This document shows positions 1 through 7,963 of a stretch of 64,000 nucleotides of DNA, one piece after another. A model generated the notes under the pieces. The model searched no databases and was not told the DNA's origin. It was given only the letters and a program-made list of their open reading frames with translations. How positions within the stretch are numbered: the first letter of the stretch is position 1; the number at the start of each line of letters is the position of its first letter. The DNA is from Psychrobacillus sp. FSL K6-2836 (lineage in GTDB: Bacteria > Bacillota > Bacilli > Bacillales_A > Planococcaceae), in contig NZ_JBBOOM010000001.1 in assembly GCF_038003085.1 (NCBI RefSeq), forward strand, positions 3,596,001 to 3,660,000, written 5' to 3'. The translations under genes and the position numbers were made by a program.

Positions 1-541
1 GGAGGTCTTTTAGTGTTTTACTATCAATTAGTATGCAGTACTCCACTATAAGATTTAGCATAGCTTATAGCTAAGATGATAAGATTGCTCAAATTTTAGA
101 GATTAATAAAATTATTTGTAATGCTATTACCAATAATAGATTAAGAAAGCAGGTTTTCTTTACTAGTGTAAATAAAGAGAAGTAGTAAGTGTTTGACTCA
201 TAAAGAAGCGAATAGCTCACGAAATTGCATCTTCGTGAGCTTGTCTTATCAATAGGGAAGTATTTATATCTAGTTACCCAAAAACGTACCTAACCTGTTT
301 CTAAGAGTTGTAGGAGGGCGACGGATAGGCTACGCTATGCCATAAGATTACCGAAAAATAGATACTGGTTGGATATGACGGAGGTCACAACCAACCAGTA
401 TCTTTAAAAACTCACACAGTAATAATATTGCGACAAATCTGCAAAAGAACTCCGGAAACGCTAGAAACAGGTTTTGACCTAAAAGGACCAATCGTGTTTG
501 CCCGGTTTTTCTTAAAGCAGATATATGCTTTCAAAACATAT
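1..541. repeat. Dispersed intergenic repeat, copy 1 (TGAC-N4-GTCA hairpin family)
   Basis: No gene is seen here. From about 180 to 510 the sequence aligns by eye with 7690-7950 and 58235-58520, and more weakly with 24440-24660. Shared landmarks are AAAGAAGCGAA, GAAATTGCATCTTC, ATTACCG followed by an A-run, a long hairpin, and CAGGTTTTGA. The hairpin at 360-403 has a 13-bp outer stem, a small internal loop and a TGAC-GGAG-GTCA apex. A second hairpin, AGCTCACGAA with TTCGTGAGCT, lies at about 215-242. Bases 1-180 resemble 58080-58180 weakly. Function is unknown. Confidence 0.6.
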
Positions 542-1708
542 CTATTGAAGTGATTTTACGAAGCGTGCTACTCCATCTTCAACAGTAGAGAGTGGACAAG
601 CCACATTCATCCGTAAAAATCCATCTCCAGCTTTTCCGTACTTAGTGCCAGGCTCTAGAGCAAGCTTTCCAACTTTTAATAGGCGATCCATCATTTCTTT
701 TTCAGAAAGACCCGTCCCACGGTAATCTATCCAAAGTAAGTATGTACCCTCTGGTTTGGAAACTTTTATACCATCTAATTTCGAAAGATGCTCCACCACG
801 TAATCCATATTTACTGTCAATACCTCTAACAGCTCCTCTAACCAAGGTGCTCCTTGTTCGTATGCTGTTTGGAGTGCTGTAAGTGAAAATATATTTAATC
901 CCATATATCCACGGTTCATCTCAAGATTTTCTAGTACCTTCCGTTTTTTCTCATCGGGAACAACCATAGTAGCAGCTTGAATCCCTGCTAAATTAAATGT
1001 TTTTGTTGGTGCTAAAAAAGTTATGATGTTATTTGGATCTTCCGCCACTTTAAGCATTGGTATATGCTTATTTGGTTCGAAAATGAGATCCGAGTGAATT
1101 TCATCTGACAAGATTAAAACATTATATTGTTGACAAAGTTTAGCTATCTTCGTTAAGTCTTTTTCGCTCCATACCTTTCCACCAGGATTATGTGGATTAC
1201 ATAAGATAAAAGCTTTCACATCATTTTTTAAACAGTCCTCAAATGATTCCCAGTCCATCTCGTAGGAATTATTCTTTTCTAATAACTGACTAGTGACTAC
1301 TTTTCTACCTAAATTTGTAGGTACACTCATAAATGGAGGATATACCGGTGTATGGATAAGAACTTTATCCCCAACTTCAGTGAATGCTTCAATAGCTTCT
1401 GCTATTCCAGGAATGACCCCATGGAGAAACAGAATCCATTCATTTTTTATAGTAAGTTGATGCTTTTCAGCTACCCAATTAGTAAGGGATGATTTTGTTT
1501 CTTCAGGCGCCATGGAATAACCAAACACTGGATGTTCCATTCGTTTATGTAATGCCTCAATAATTGTGGAAGGAATAGCAAAATCCATATCCGCTACCCA
1601 CATAGGGAGTACTTCAGAAGCATCGTTGATAGAATATACTTGCTCTAACATATCCCATTTTGCAGAATATGTATTTCGTCGATTAAAAACAGTAGAAAAA
1701 ATAGACAA
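542..1708 (-). CDS. patB: MalY/PatB-type pyridoxal-phosphate C-S lyase (cystathionine beta-lyase)
   Basis: Fold-type I PLP enzyme of the MalY/PatB family, expected to cleave cystathionine or cysteine conjugates to homocysteine or thiol, pyruvate and ammonia in the cytosol. The N-terminal RRNTYSAKWD is typical of the family. The substrate loop LPMWVADMDF, LCNPHNPGG, SDEIHSDL and the PLP lysine in APTKTFN are all present. I place the start at the TTG at 1708 (388 aa), because the GAAAGGGG ribosome binding site lies inside the six-codon longer reading. It is divergent from the DUF1871 gene, as patB and yugE are neighbours in B. subtilis. Family assignment is firm; the natural substrate is inferred. 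Confidence 0.88.
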   Translation of the reverse strand: MSIFSTVFNRRNTYSAKWDMLEQVYSINDASEVLPMWVADMDFAIPSTIIEALHKRMEHPVFGYSMAPEETKSSLTNWVAEKHQLTIKNEWILFLHGVIPGIAEAIEAFTEVGDKVLIHTPVYPPFMSVPTNLGRKVVTSQLLEKNNSYEMDWESFEDCLKNDVKAFILCNPHNPGGKVWSEKDLTKIAKLCQQYNVLILSDEIHSDLIFEPNKHIPMLKVAEDPNNIITFLAPTKTFNLAGIQAATMVVPDEKKRKVLENLEMNRGYMGLNIFSLTALQTAYEQGAPWLEELLEVLTVNMDYVVEHLSKLDGIKVSKPEGTYLLWIDYRGTGLSEKEMMDRLLKVGKLALEPGTKYGKAGDGFLRMNVACPLSTVEDGVARFVKSLQ

Positions 1709-1784
1709 GGTAATTTCCCCTTTCAATTTGTATTTATTATGTTATTATAACCCTATCTAATAAAACTAGTAAGGTGAAATTAAA

Positions 1785-2045
1785 ATGGACACAATTGAAA
1801 TGAATAGAAGAGCAGTATGGACATTACAACAATGGGATCCTTTCCACCTTGGAGAACATGCCTATGAAACAGAAACGGCAGATGTAGTCGCATATTTGCA
1901 AGACATTGATCACCCATCTGAATTGGCAAAGCGAATTCAGGAAATTTATGAACATTCTTTTGAAGAATGGATTCCATTAGAAAAATGCGTGGATATATCT
2001 TACAAGTTGATCGCATTAAAGTATGAAATGAAATGTATTATATAA
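1785..2045 (+). CDS. yugE: DUF1871 family protein (YugE-like)
   Basis: Small acidic 86-residue protein with no signal peptide or membrane segment. The pattern TLQQWDPF then DVVAYLQ and LAKRIQEIYEHSFEEWIP fits the DUF1871 family, whose B. subtilis member YugE has no established function. AAGGTGA lies 8 bp before the ATG. It stands alone between the divergent patB gene and a strong bidirectional terminator. The family call rests on remembered similarity plus gene context (patB next door, yugI and yugJ further on). Confidence 0.72.
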   Translation: MDTIEMNRRAVWTLQQWDPFHLGEHAYETETADVVAYLQDIDHPSELAKRIQEIYEHSFEEWIPLEKCVDISYKLIALKYEMKCII

Positions 2046-2050
2046 AATGA

Positions 2051-2086
2051 AAAAGCTTTCGGTTTTAATACCGAAAGCTTTTTTTA
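2051..2086. terminator. Bidirectional intrinsic terminator
   Basis: A 12-bp stem, AAAAGCTTTCGG with CCGAAAGCTTTT, around an eight-base loop and followed by a T-run. It sits between the convergent yugE-like and XRE genes and can serve both. Confidence 0.9.
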
Positions 2087-2094
2087 TATAATGA

Positions 2095-2307
2095 TTAAAC
2101 TTCTTGTAGACCGTCTAATAAGTTTGAAGCTGGAACTTCGAGTGCATTGGACAATTTCAATATTGTTTGTACTGATGGCTTTTCTACGCCTGATTCATAT
2201 GCTTCTAGCTTCCCAGTACCAATTCTTGTTTTCAACGCAAGAGTTTCTAGCGTAATATTACGCTCTTCTCTTAATTGACGTAATTGCTCATGTAAATCTT
2301 TCTTCAT
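2095..2307 (-). CDS. Small XRE-family helix-turn-helix regulator
   Basis: A 70-residue single-domain Cro/C1-type DNA-binding protein. LREERNITLETLALKTRIG is the first part of the helix-turn-helix and LEAYESGVEKPSVQTILKLS the recognition helix and core. The ATG at 2307 was chosen over a longer reading because AGGGG lies upstream and the domain begins directly after it. No effector domain is present, so it acts alone or with an unseen partner. Its targets are unknown. It is followed by the shared terminator and preceded by the end of the symporter gene. Confidence 0.8.
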   Translation of the reverse strand: MKKDLHEQLRQLREERNITLETLALKTRIGTGKLEAYESGVEKPSVQTILKLSNALEVPASNLLDGLQEV

Positions 2308-2397
2308 GATTTCATCAACCCCTGTCTTAATTATTTTATTATTATAACACAATTTTTCTTTGATTTTTTGATATAAATGTCAGAAAAAGTACAATTA

Positions 2398-3735
2398 TTA
2401 CATTAACAATTTCATAGCACCTTGGATAAAAACGATTAGTATTGCGATCGGAGCTGCAAAGCGGACGATAATATACCAAGAATTCAAAAGAATATCATTC
2501 AGTCTAAGCTCATGGATTAGCGAGGGCTTAGAAAAATGGAAACCAGCAAATAATGAAATAAATAATGCACCTAGCGGTAGTCCGATACTACTTGTTAGGA
2601 AGTCGGCAAAGTCAAAGATCGACATACCTAGGACGTCAACGTCTGATAGTACACCAAAAGATAAGGCACTTGGAATTCCAAATAAGAAGATAAGGAATCC
2701 GAAAAACCATGCAGCACGTTTCCTTCTATCATATTTTGATTTAATCCCAATTGATACAATTATTTCTAACATACTGATGGAAGAAGTAAGCGTTGCAAAC
2801 AGTAGCAGAATAAAAAATAAAATTAAGAAAAATTGACCGAAAATAATTTGTTCAAATACAGCTGGGATAATGATAAATGCTAAACCAGGTCCAGCATCTG
2901 GCGAGAAGCCTAATGCAAAGACTGCTGGGAAAATAACAAGTCCTGCCATTATGGATATTCCTATGTTCAGGACAGACACACTCAGTGCGGACGTACTTAA
3001 ATTTGTCTCCTTCGGTAAATAGGACGCATAAGTAACCATTCCAGAAACACCAACACTTAAAGAGAAGAAAGCCTGTCCTAAGGCAAGTAAAGCTGTTTCC
3101 CATGTGAAATAAGACCAGTCTGGTACAAATAAAAACTTTATCCCTTCAATAGCACCGTCTAATGTAAGGGACCGAATTGCTAATACTACAAAGAAAATAA
3201 GAAGGATTGGCATCATCCACTTACTCGCCTTCTCGATTCCTCCTTTAATCCCACCAGCTACAATCCAAATAGTTAGAAGGATGAAAGTTGCCTGAGCGAC
3301 TACTACCTCCCATGGATTTGAAATAACTGTATTAAACAAGTCATTAAAGAATGTTTTGCTACTACCGTTTAAACTAAACGTAATTGCGCGGAACAAATAA
3401 GATAAAATCCAGCCACCAACAACGCTATAGAATGATAATATGATAAACGAAAAGGCAAAACCTGCCCAACCAATTAAAAACCATGGTTTTCCGGGAGCCA
3501 ACTTTTTAAAACTTGTAACAGCATCTGCTTGACCTTTTTTTCCTATAACAAATTCAGCAAGTAAAATAGGGAGACCGATAAGAAAAGTACATAGAATAAA
3601 CAAAATTACAAATACACTACCTCCATTTGTACCTGCCATATATGGAAACTTCCAAATAGCACCTAACCCGATTGCGCTTCCGGCTGCCGCTAATATAAAT
3701 CCGATTTTAGATCCAAAATGATCTCGGTTTGTCAC
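2398..3735 (-). CDS. Sodium:neurotransmitter symporter family (SNF) transporter
   Basis: Inner-membrane Na+-coupled transporter of the LeuT/SNF fold, 445 aa with about 11-12 hydrophobic segments. The first helix carries GFILAAAGSAIGLGAIWKFP, the conserved unwound Na+ and substrate site. Bacterial relatives carry amino acids such as tryptophan, tyrosine or alanine; the substrate here cannot be read. The start is the GTG at 3735, preceded by AAAGGAGG. A reading 71 codons longer runs through a repeat element and lacks family similarity. Monocistronic as far as visible. Confidence 0.88.
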   Translation of the reverse strand: MTNRDHFGSKIGFILAAAGSAIGLGAIWKFPYMAGTNGGSVFVILFILCTFLIGLPILLAEFVIGKKGQADAVTSFKKLAPGKPWFLIGWAGFAFSFIILSFYSVVGGWILSYLFRAITFSLNGSSKTFFNDLFNTVISNPWEVVVAQATFILLTIWIVAGGIKGGIEKASKWMMPILLIFFVVLAIRSLTLDGAIEGIKFLFVPDWSYFTWETALLALGQAFFSLSVGVSGMVTYASYLPKETNLSTSALSVSVLNIGISIMAGLVIFPAVFALGFSPDAGPGLAFIIIPAVFEQIIFGQFFLILFFILLLFATLTSSISMLEIIVSIGIKSKYDRRKRAAWFFGFLIFLFGIPSALSFGVLSDVDVLGMSIFDFADFLTSSIGLPLGALFISLFAGFHFSKPSLIHELRLNDILLNSWYIIVRFAAPIAILIVFIQGAMKLLM

Positions 3736-4137
3736 GATAATTCCTCCTTTACCCCGCAATAACGGGCAATAGAACTCCGACCTCAAGAATTGGACCAAGT
3801 AACAGAGCGTAAGTAGGAAATCAACTGCCCGTAAATGCCCGTCGTAGAACATAGACGAAAAGCGCCACGTCGTGTGGCATCGTCTATGTGACTCGCATCC
3901 TGCGAGCCGCGGGTCAACAGGATGTTGATCACTCAGGCATTGCCGCACGACGTGGCGTTATTTGCCTAAGTTCCGATTTCAATTAGTAGGGGAGAAGATC
4001 CTCACTAATTGAAGTTTTTCTTTTATAGGACTGTCTTATTGTACTCCAGGATTTATAGAAGATGTAAACTGATTTTTGAAACAATCTAGAACAATCTTTC
4101 GTGTCACCAATAGAACAACAGAGAGAGAGGGAGGACT
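3736..4137. repeat. Intergenic region with twin-hairpin repeat (copy 1)
   Basis: About 400 bp between divergent genes. At 3864-3878 is GCCAC-GTCGT-GTGGC and at 3892-3906 CTCGC-ATCCT-GCGAG, 28 bp from start to start, as in copies at 7417 and 34484. A flanking pair, CATAGACGA/TCGTCTATG, encloses the first hairpin. A near-copy of the first arm returns inverted at about 3941-3959, so 3861-3959 can also fold as one long stem. TCAACAGGATGTTGA at 3913-3927 is another small hairpin. The ECF gene promoter should lie in 4000-4120 but no confident match was found. Confidence 0.7.
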
Positions 4138-4692
4138 ATGTTAGAGCTTGAGTTAATAGAACGAGCACAACAGGGGGACAAAGCAGCATATACAGAACTC
4201 ATACATATACATCACAGGACCGTTGAAAAGTTTGCATTTCAGTGTGGTGTTCGAGTCCATGACATTCCAGATGTAACTCAAGAAGTTTTTGTGAAGCTAT
4301 ATCGATTTCTACATCAATTTCAGCGTGACAGGTTTACAACGTGGTTATACAAAATCACATTAAATACTGCAAGGGATTATTACAGAAAGGAAACGAAAGA
4401 AAAAGAGAAAGAACAGAAACTACATGAAGATGGATTAAATTATACGTCGAAATCCGCAGAAGACCGAGTTTTAGTATTTGAAGAAGACCGGGAACTCCAT
4501 AATGCCATTCAATCATTGGACGAAAAATATCGACATCCTATCATAATGTTTTACTTTCATGATTTATCATATGAGCAAATTGCAGAAATATTAAATGTTC
4601 CTTTATCAACGATAAAGATACGTTTAATGAGAGCAAAGGCATTATTAAAATCGGCATTACAGATGAGTGGAGGAGTAAAGCATGGACGATAA
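4138..4692 (+). CDS. ECF-type RNA polymerase sigma factor
   Basis: A 184-residue sigma-70 family protein with only regions 2 and 4. Region 2 includes DIPDVTQEVFVKLYRFL and FTTWLYKITLNTARDYYRK (about residues 41-84). Region 4 has YEQIAEILNVPLSTIKIRLMRAKALLK (about 143-172). The linker is charged. GGGAGG precedes the ATG. The downstream gene overlaps by 11 bp, as expected for a cognate anti-sigma partner. It resembles B. subtilis SigX-type factors in size and arrangement, but I cannot assign a group. Confidence 0.9.
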   Translation: MLELELIERAQQGDKAAYTELIHIHHRTVEKFAFQCGVRVHDIPDVTQEVFVKLYRFLHQFQRDRFTTWLYKITLNTARDYYRKETKEKEKEQKLHEDGLNYTSKSAEDRVLVFEEDRELHNAIQSLDEKYRHPIIMFYFHDLSYEQIAEILNVPLSTIKIRLMRAKALLKSALQMSGGVKHGR

Positions 4693-6814
4693 ACAATTAG
4701 AAGAACGCCTAAACCTTTTAAAATCATCTTATGATCGATTGCCCTCATTCGCGGATACTGATGAAATTCTTAAAAAAATAGAAAATGAAAATAATGTTGC
4801 TCCAATAGTAAAGAAAAATAAAGGAACCAAACGGCAGCGAATCACAGTGTGGGCAGTGAGTTTAGCAAGTGTATTTATCATTGGGATTCTGGGAACAACT
4901 TTTCTAAATGATTCTAATGATGTTATAACAAGTGATCAAGAAAATAGCGGAGATGATATTAAAAATTTGGAAAAACAATATAAAGAAGAACGCTTAAAAC
5001 GTCAGCAAATGCTTCAAATGGATGAAGTTGACTTTGCTAACATCGAATTTGTTCAATATGCAGACAATATTTTCACTGCACAAATAAGTCCAGGTACATT
5101 GGAGGGTAAAAATGATGACGTGTCTATAAAAGACGGATATGAAAGGGCCATTGATGGGTTAATGCTTCCATCCGAAATGGTAGAGGAATTTAAAACTAAA
5201 GGGAAATTAGATGCAATACAAAGTATTAGTTTTATAAATGATTTTGTTGCGAAATCTGAACATCTCATTAATATCTATGAACTAATACTTCGGGACAATG
5301 AACAATCTCTAAATATTGCAAAACACGATGGTAGACTAAGCGAGCATGTTCTAATTGCGAATCGATATAATATGCCTGAGGAAATACAAAATATGATTGA
5401 GGTATTACCTAAACAGGGACTAAAATTGGTAGTTAATGCAGATGGAACAGAATTTCGAATTGAAACTGATTGGGCCTTATTTACAAGAGATCTATTCACG
5501 GTTCTAGACGAAAATGAGTCGCGCTATTTATCATTATATAATTCAATTCCGGGTATTTATGGCATAGCTTATTTACTAGAGGAGCAGGAATTATCTCTCC
5601 TTGGATACTATTTAGCAGAAATAGAATTTATTCTATTAAATTCCACAGAAGATACAGTTATGCATTCTCGATTCGAAAATTATTACTTTGATCTGGCTGA
5701 GGCAATTCTTTTTCCATCAGAAACAAGCGAAATGTTTAATGAAAAAAATGAAGTTAATATGGACACACGAATGGCTTGGGAATCGTTAGTTAATATTCCG
5801 GGTGTGTCTCCAATAGCCACCTTAATGAAGCCAGTTGTTTCATCTATGAATGCAAGTGATTGGAAATACAACGAAACCTATAAAAGATTAGACATAGAGC
5901 AGCTGAGAGATTATTACTATATGGCTTTAGATGATGAGCTTGATATAACCAAATTAGATTGGTTTTCTATACTACCGGATGGAGCAGAGGTAAGCCTAGA
6001 AACTCCATATGCTCTATATGGTGTACATGAGTTATATAAAAAATTCAACGAAAATTTTGATTCATTAGTATTACATGGATTTAGCCCCATAGATATTACC
6101 CTTTTATATCATTATGCTGATAGTGAAAATAACTATGAAGTAATGTGGGAATTAATGAGTAGTGAGTTTAAAAATGAGAATGATAAAGAGGAATTTTTAA
6201 AAAATCCAACTCTAAGGAATATTATTGGAGAAAGTGCCGAAAACTTATACTTCAATAAAGACTATCTAATCCAAGACTTTCAATACTTAAAGACCTATTT
6301 AGGGCAGGAAAAAAATAGTCAAGTTAGCTATGATTTACTTCTCTATCTAGAAAGTGATGACATTTGGAGAATTCATGGGGTAGAGGATTATTTTGTAACT
6401 AAAGCAACTATAGTGGATGACGAATTTGTCCAACGGGTGCATACTTTATATAAATCATTTTCTGGAACATACGATCAAACAGTGTTAAAAGAGGCTAGCC
6501 CTGAGGAAATTGTTGGTTTATATTATTACTCAGCTAGTCTAGAGGACTATGAAACACAGTATGAATTGTATATTAAAGACAATAGAAGACTGCAGATACC
6601 CAAAGATGAATATATAAACGGTGAGCATCAGAATATAGTAGATATTAGGCTTGAAATTAAAGAGATGAAGTTTAAGGATTATTCGAAAGGTGATGGAGTA
6701 GTCACGATAACGAAAAATACTAAAGCACATAAGTTTGCAGAGGATTCAGTTCTTGGCTTTCAACTTATCCAAACCGAAAATGGATGGAGACCACCGTTTA
6801 TGCCAACTCAGTGA
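4682..6814 (+). CDS. Membrane-anchored putative anti-sigma factor with very large extracytoplasmic region
   Basis: A 710-residue protein translationally coupled to the sigma gene. Residues 1-55 are a charged cytoplasmic segment, 56-75 a single transmembrane helix (VSLASVFIIGILGTTFL) and the remaining 630 or so residues extracytoplasmic. This is the topology of RsiX/RsiW-type anti-sigma factors, but those are usually 200-400 aa. The outer part holds a repeat: HELYKKFNENFD with PIDITLLYHYADSENNYE near 450-490 resembles HTLYKSFSGTYD with PEEIVGLYYYSASLEDYE near 585-630. No enzymatic motif is visible. The anti-sigma role is inferred from overlap and topology only. Confidence 0.65.
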   Translation: MDDKQLEERLNLLKSSYDRLPSFADTDEILKKIENENNVAPIVKKNKGTKRQRITVWAVSLASVFIIGILGTTFLNDSNDVITSDQENSGDDIKNLEKQYKEERLKRQQMLQMDEVDFANIEFVQYADNIFTAQISPGTLEGKNDDVSIKDGYERAIDGLMLPSEMVEEFKTKGKLDAIQSISFINDFVAKSEHLINIYELILRDNEQSLNIAKHDGRLSEHVLIANRYNMPEEIQNMIEVLPKQGLKLVVNADGTEFRIETDWALFTRDLFTVLDENESRYLSLYNSIPGIYGIAYLLEEQELSLLGYYLAEIEFILLNSTEDTVMHSRFENYYFDLAEAILFPSETSEMFNEKNEVNMDTRMAWESLVNIPGVSPIATLMKPVVSSMNASDWKYNETYKRLDIEQLRDYYYMALDDELDITKLDWFSILPDGAEVSLETPYALYGVHELYKKFNENFDSLVLHGFSPIDITLLYHYADSENNYEVMWELMSSEFKNENDKEEFLKNPTLRNIIGESAENLYFNKDYLIQDFQYLKTYLGQEKNSQVSYDLLLYLESDDIWRIHGVEDYFVTKATIVDDEFVQRVHTLYKSFSGTYDQTVLKEASPEEIVGLYYYSASLEDYETQYELYIKDNRRLQIPKDEYINGEHQNIVDIRLEIKEMKFKDYSKGDGVVTITKNTKAHKFAEDSVLGFQLIQTENGWRPPFMPTQ

Positions 6815-6888
6815 TTTTTGCCGTCATACTTCCTACTATGTTATAATTTAACATGACTATAACGTATATAAGAAAGTAGGAACGGATT

Positions 6889-7263
6889 ATGACTCAAAAT
6901 TATAAGGTAGGAGATGTTGTCACAGGTAAAGTTACAGGGATTCAGCCATATGGAGCTTTCGTAAGCCTAGATGAGCAAACACAAGGACTTGTGCATATTT
7001 CAGAAATAACATACGGGTTTGTAAAAGAAGTGGAAGAATTTTTAACTGTAGGGCAAGAGGTAGAGGTGAAAATTCTGGAGATCGACGACGAGGCCGGTAA
7101 AATTAGTTTATCGATGCGAGAACTTCAAGAAAAACCAGCACTACCAAAACGTGACGATAGACCTCGGAAATCACTTCAAGATCGAGTAGATGAGCATGAT
7201 GAGGAAGGATTTAATACATTGAAAGAAAAGTTAGCCGACTGGATTAAACAATCGGCACTTTAA
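6889..7263 (+). CDS. yugI: S1-domain RNA-binding protein, YugI / general stress protein 13 family
   Basis: A 124-residue cytosolic protein with one N-terminal S1 domain, residues about 5-75: YKVGDVVTGKVTGIQPYGAF, GLVHISEI and VKILEIDDEAGKISLSMRE. A short charged tail follows. The family (GSP13/YugI) associates with ribosomes or RNA. AGGAACGG precedes the ATG. It has its own terminator and probably its own promoter. In B. subtilis yugI lies near patB and yugE, in agreement with this window. Confidence 0.88.
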   Translation: MTQNYKVGDVVTGKVTGIQPYGAFVSLDEQTQGLVHISEITYGFVKEVEEFLTVGQEVEVKILEIDDEAGKISLSMRELQEKPALPKRDDRPRKSLQDRVDEHDEEGFNTLKEKLADWIKQSAL

Positions 7264-7267
7264 AAGG

Positions 7268-7306
7268 AATTCTACAGTGAAAAAATCACTGTAGAATTTT
7301 TTTTGA
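7268..7306 (+). terminator. Intrinsic terminator after yugI
   Basis: A 13-bp stem, AATTCTACAGTGA with TCACTGTAGAATT, a five-A loop and a T-run. Confidence 0.92.
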
Positions 7307-7620
7307 AATGTAAGAAATTATATAAAAATGTCCTGTGAATAGCGGGTTCTCGACACATTCAAGAGAGAGTGATACCGCTGATTTTCGTTTGAGGCAAAGG
7401 AACAAAGGCTAAGAGCGCCACCTCGTGTGGCAACGCCTTCGTGACCAACATCCTGTTGGCCACCGCGGGGGAGCAATGAACCATCACCGCCCCTTCGGGT
7501 ACGTTGTGATATTTCATTTGTCTCCCACATCCCGCCGGAGTCGCCACCTTTCACTTCAATCAATGTAATGATTATTACTCCATTAGGTGATCGGGCAAAA
7601 CATATCACGTAGATGATAAG
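7307..7620. repeat. Twin-hairpin repeat element (copy 2) with composite flanks
   Basis: No gene is supported; open frames here are short and atypical. GCCAC-CTCGT-GTGGC lies at 7417-7431 and CCAAC-ATCCT-GTTGG at 7445-7459, again 28 bp apart. The flank AACAAAGGCTAAG recurs near 58040 and the stretch CACCTTTCACTTCAATCAA at about 7545 recurs at about 58058. This makes a composite of a hairpin module and a second shared sequence. Confidence 0.65.
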
Positions 7621-7689
7621 ATTTTCCTTATTACTAGCTTTAATATTCTTGACGTTTTATCCTATAATCCTCGTTTATTTAGCTGATCC

Positions 7690-7960
7690 TGATTCCAATT
7701 ATCTGTTTTTGTAAAGGGAATATGGTTGATTGGAGCACAGGGCGTGGACTCCAGTGGGAACAGGACGAGCTGAAGTCGTGTCCACGGAAAGCGTCCGCTC
7801 AGAGCGGAAATATGATTACCGAAAAAAGTGACATTGGTTGTGACGGATGTCACAACCAATGTCACTAAAAATTCAATCGGTAATTATATACCAAAACGTC
7901 TGTCCTATGCCCTTCGAAAACAATAGAAACAGGTTTTGAAAATATAGGACTGGGCATTTT
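7690..7960. repeat. Dispersed intergenic repeat, copy 2 (TGAC-N4-GTCA hairpin family)
   Basis: Aligned by eye with 300-510 and 58360-58520. GATTACCG plus an A-run is followed at 7828-7865 by a perfect 17-bp stem whose inner part reads TGAC-GGAT-GTCA, and later by GAAACAGGTTTTGA. Upstream, at about 7736-7806, is an extra module (GGACTCCAGTGGGAACAGG then CGGAAAGCGTCCGC). It recalls a repeat common between genes in many Bacillaceae; that resemblance is from memory. Confidence 0.6.
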
Positions 7961-7963
7961 TTC

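Noticed and set aside
1566-1760. Plus-strand 64-codon frame antisense to patB
   Set aside because: It lies on the opposite strand of a well-supported gene and has no binding site.
3736-3948. 71-codon N-terminal extension of the Na+ symporter
   Set aside because: It crosses the twin-hairpin repeat and lacks symporter similarity; AAAGGAGG and GTG at 3735 give the normal N terminus.
7318-7608. 96-codon minus-strand frame
   Set aside because: It lies over the twin-hairpin repeat with unusual composition and no binding site.
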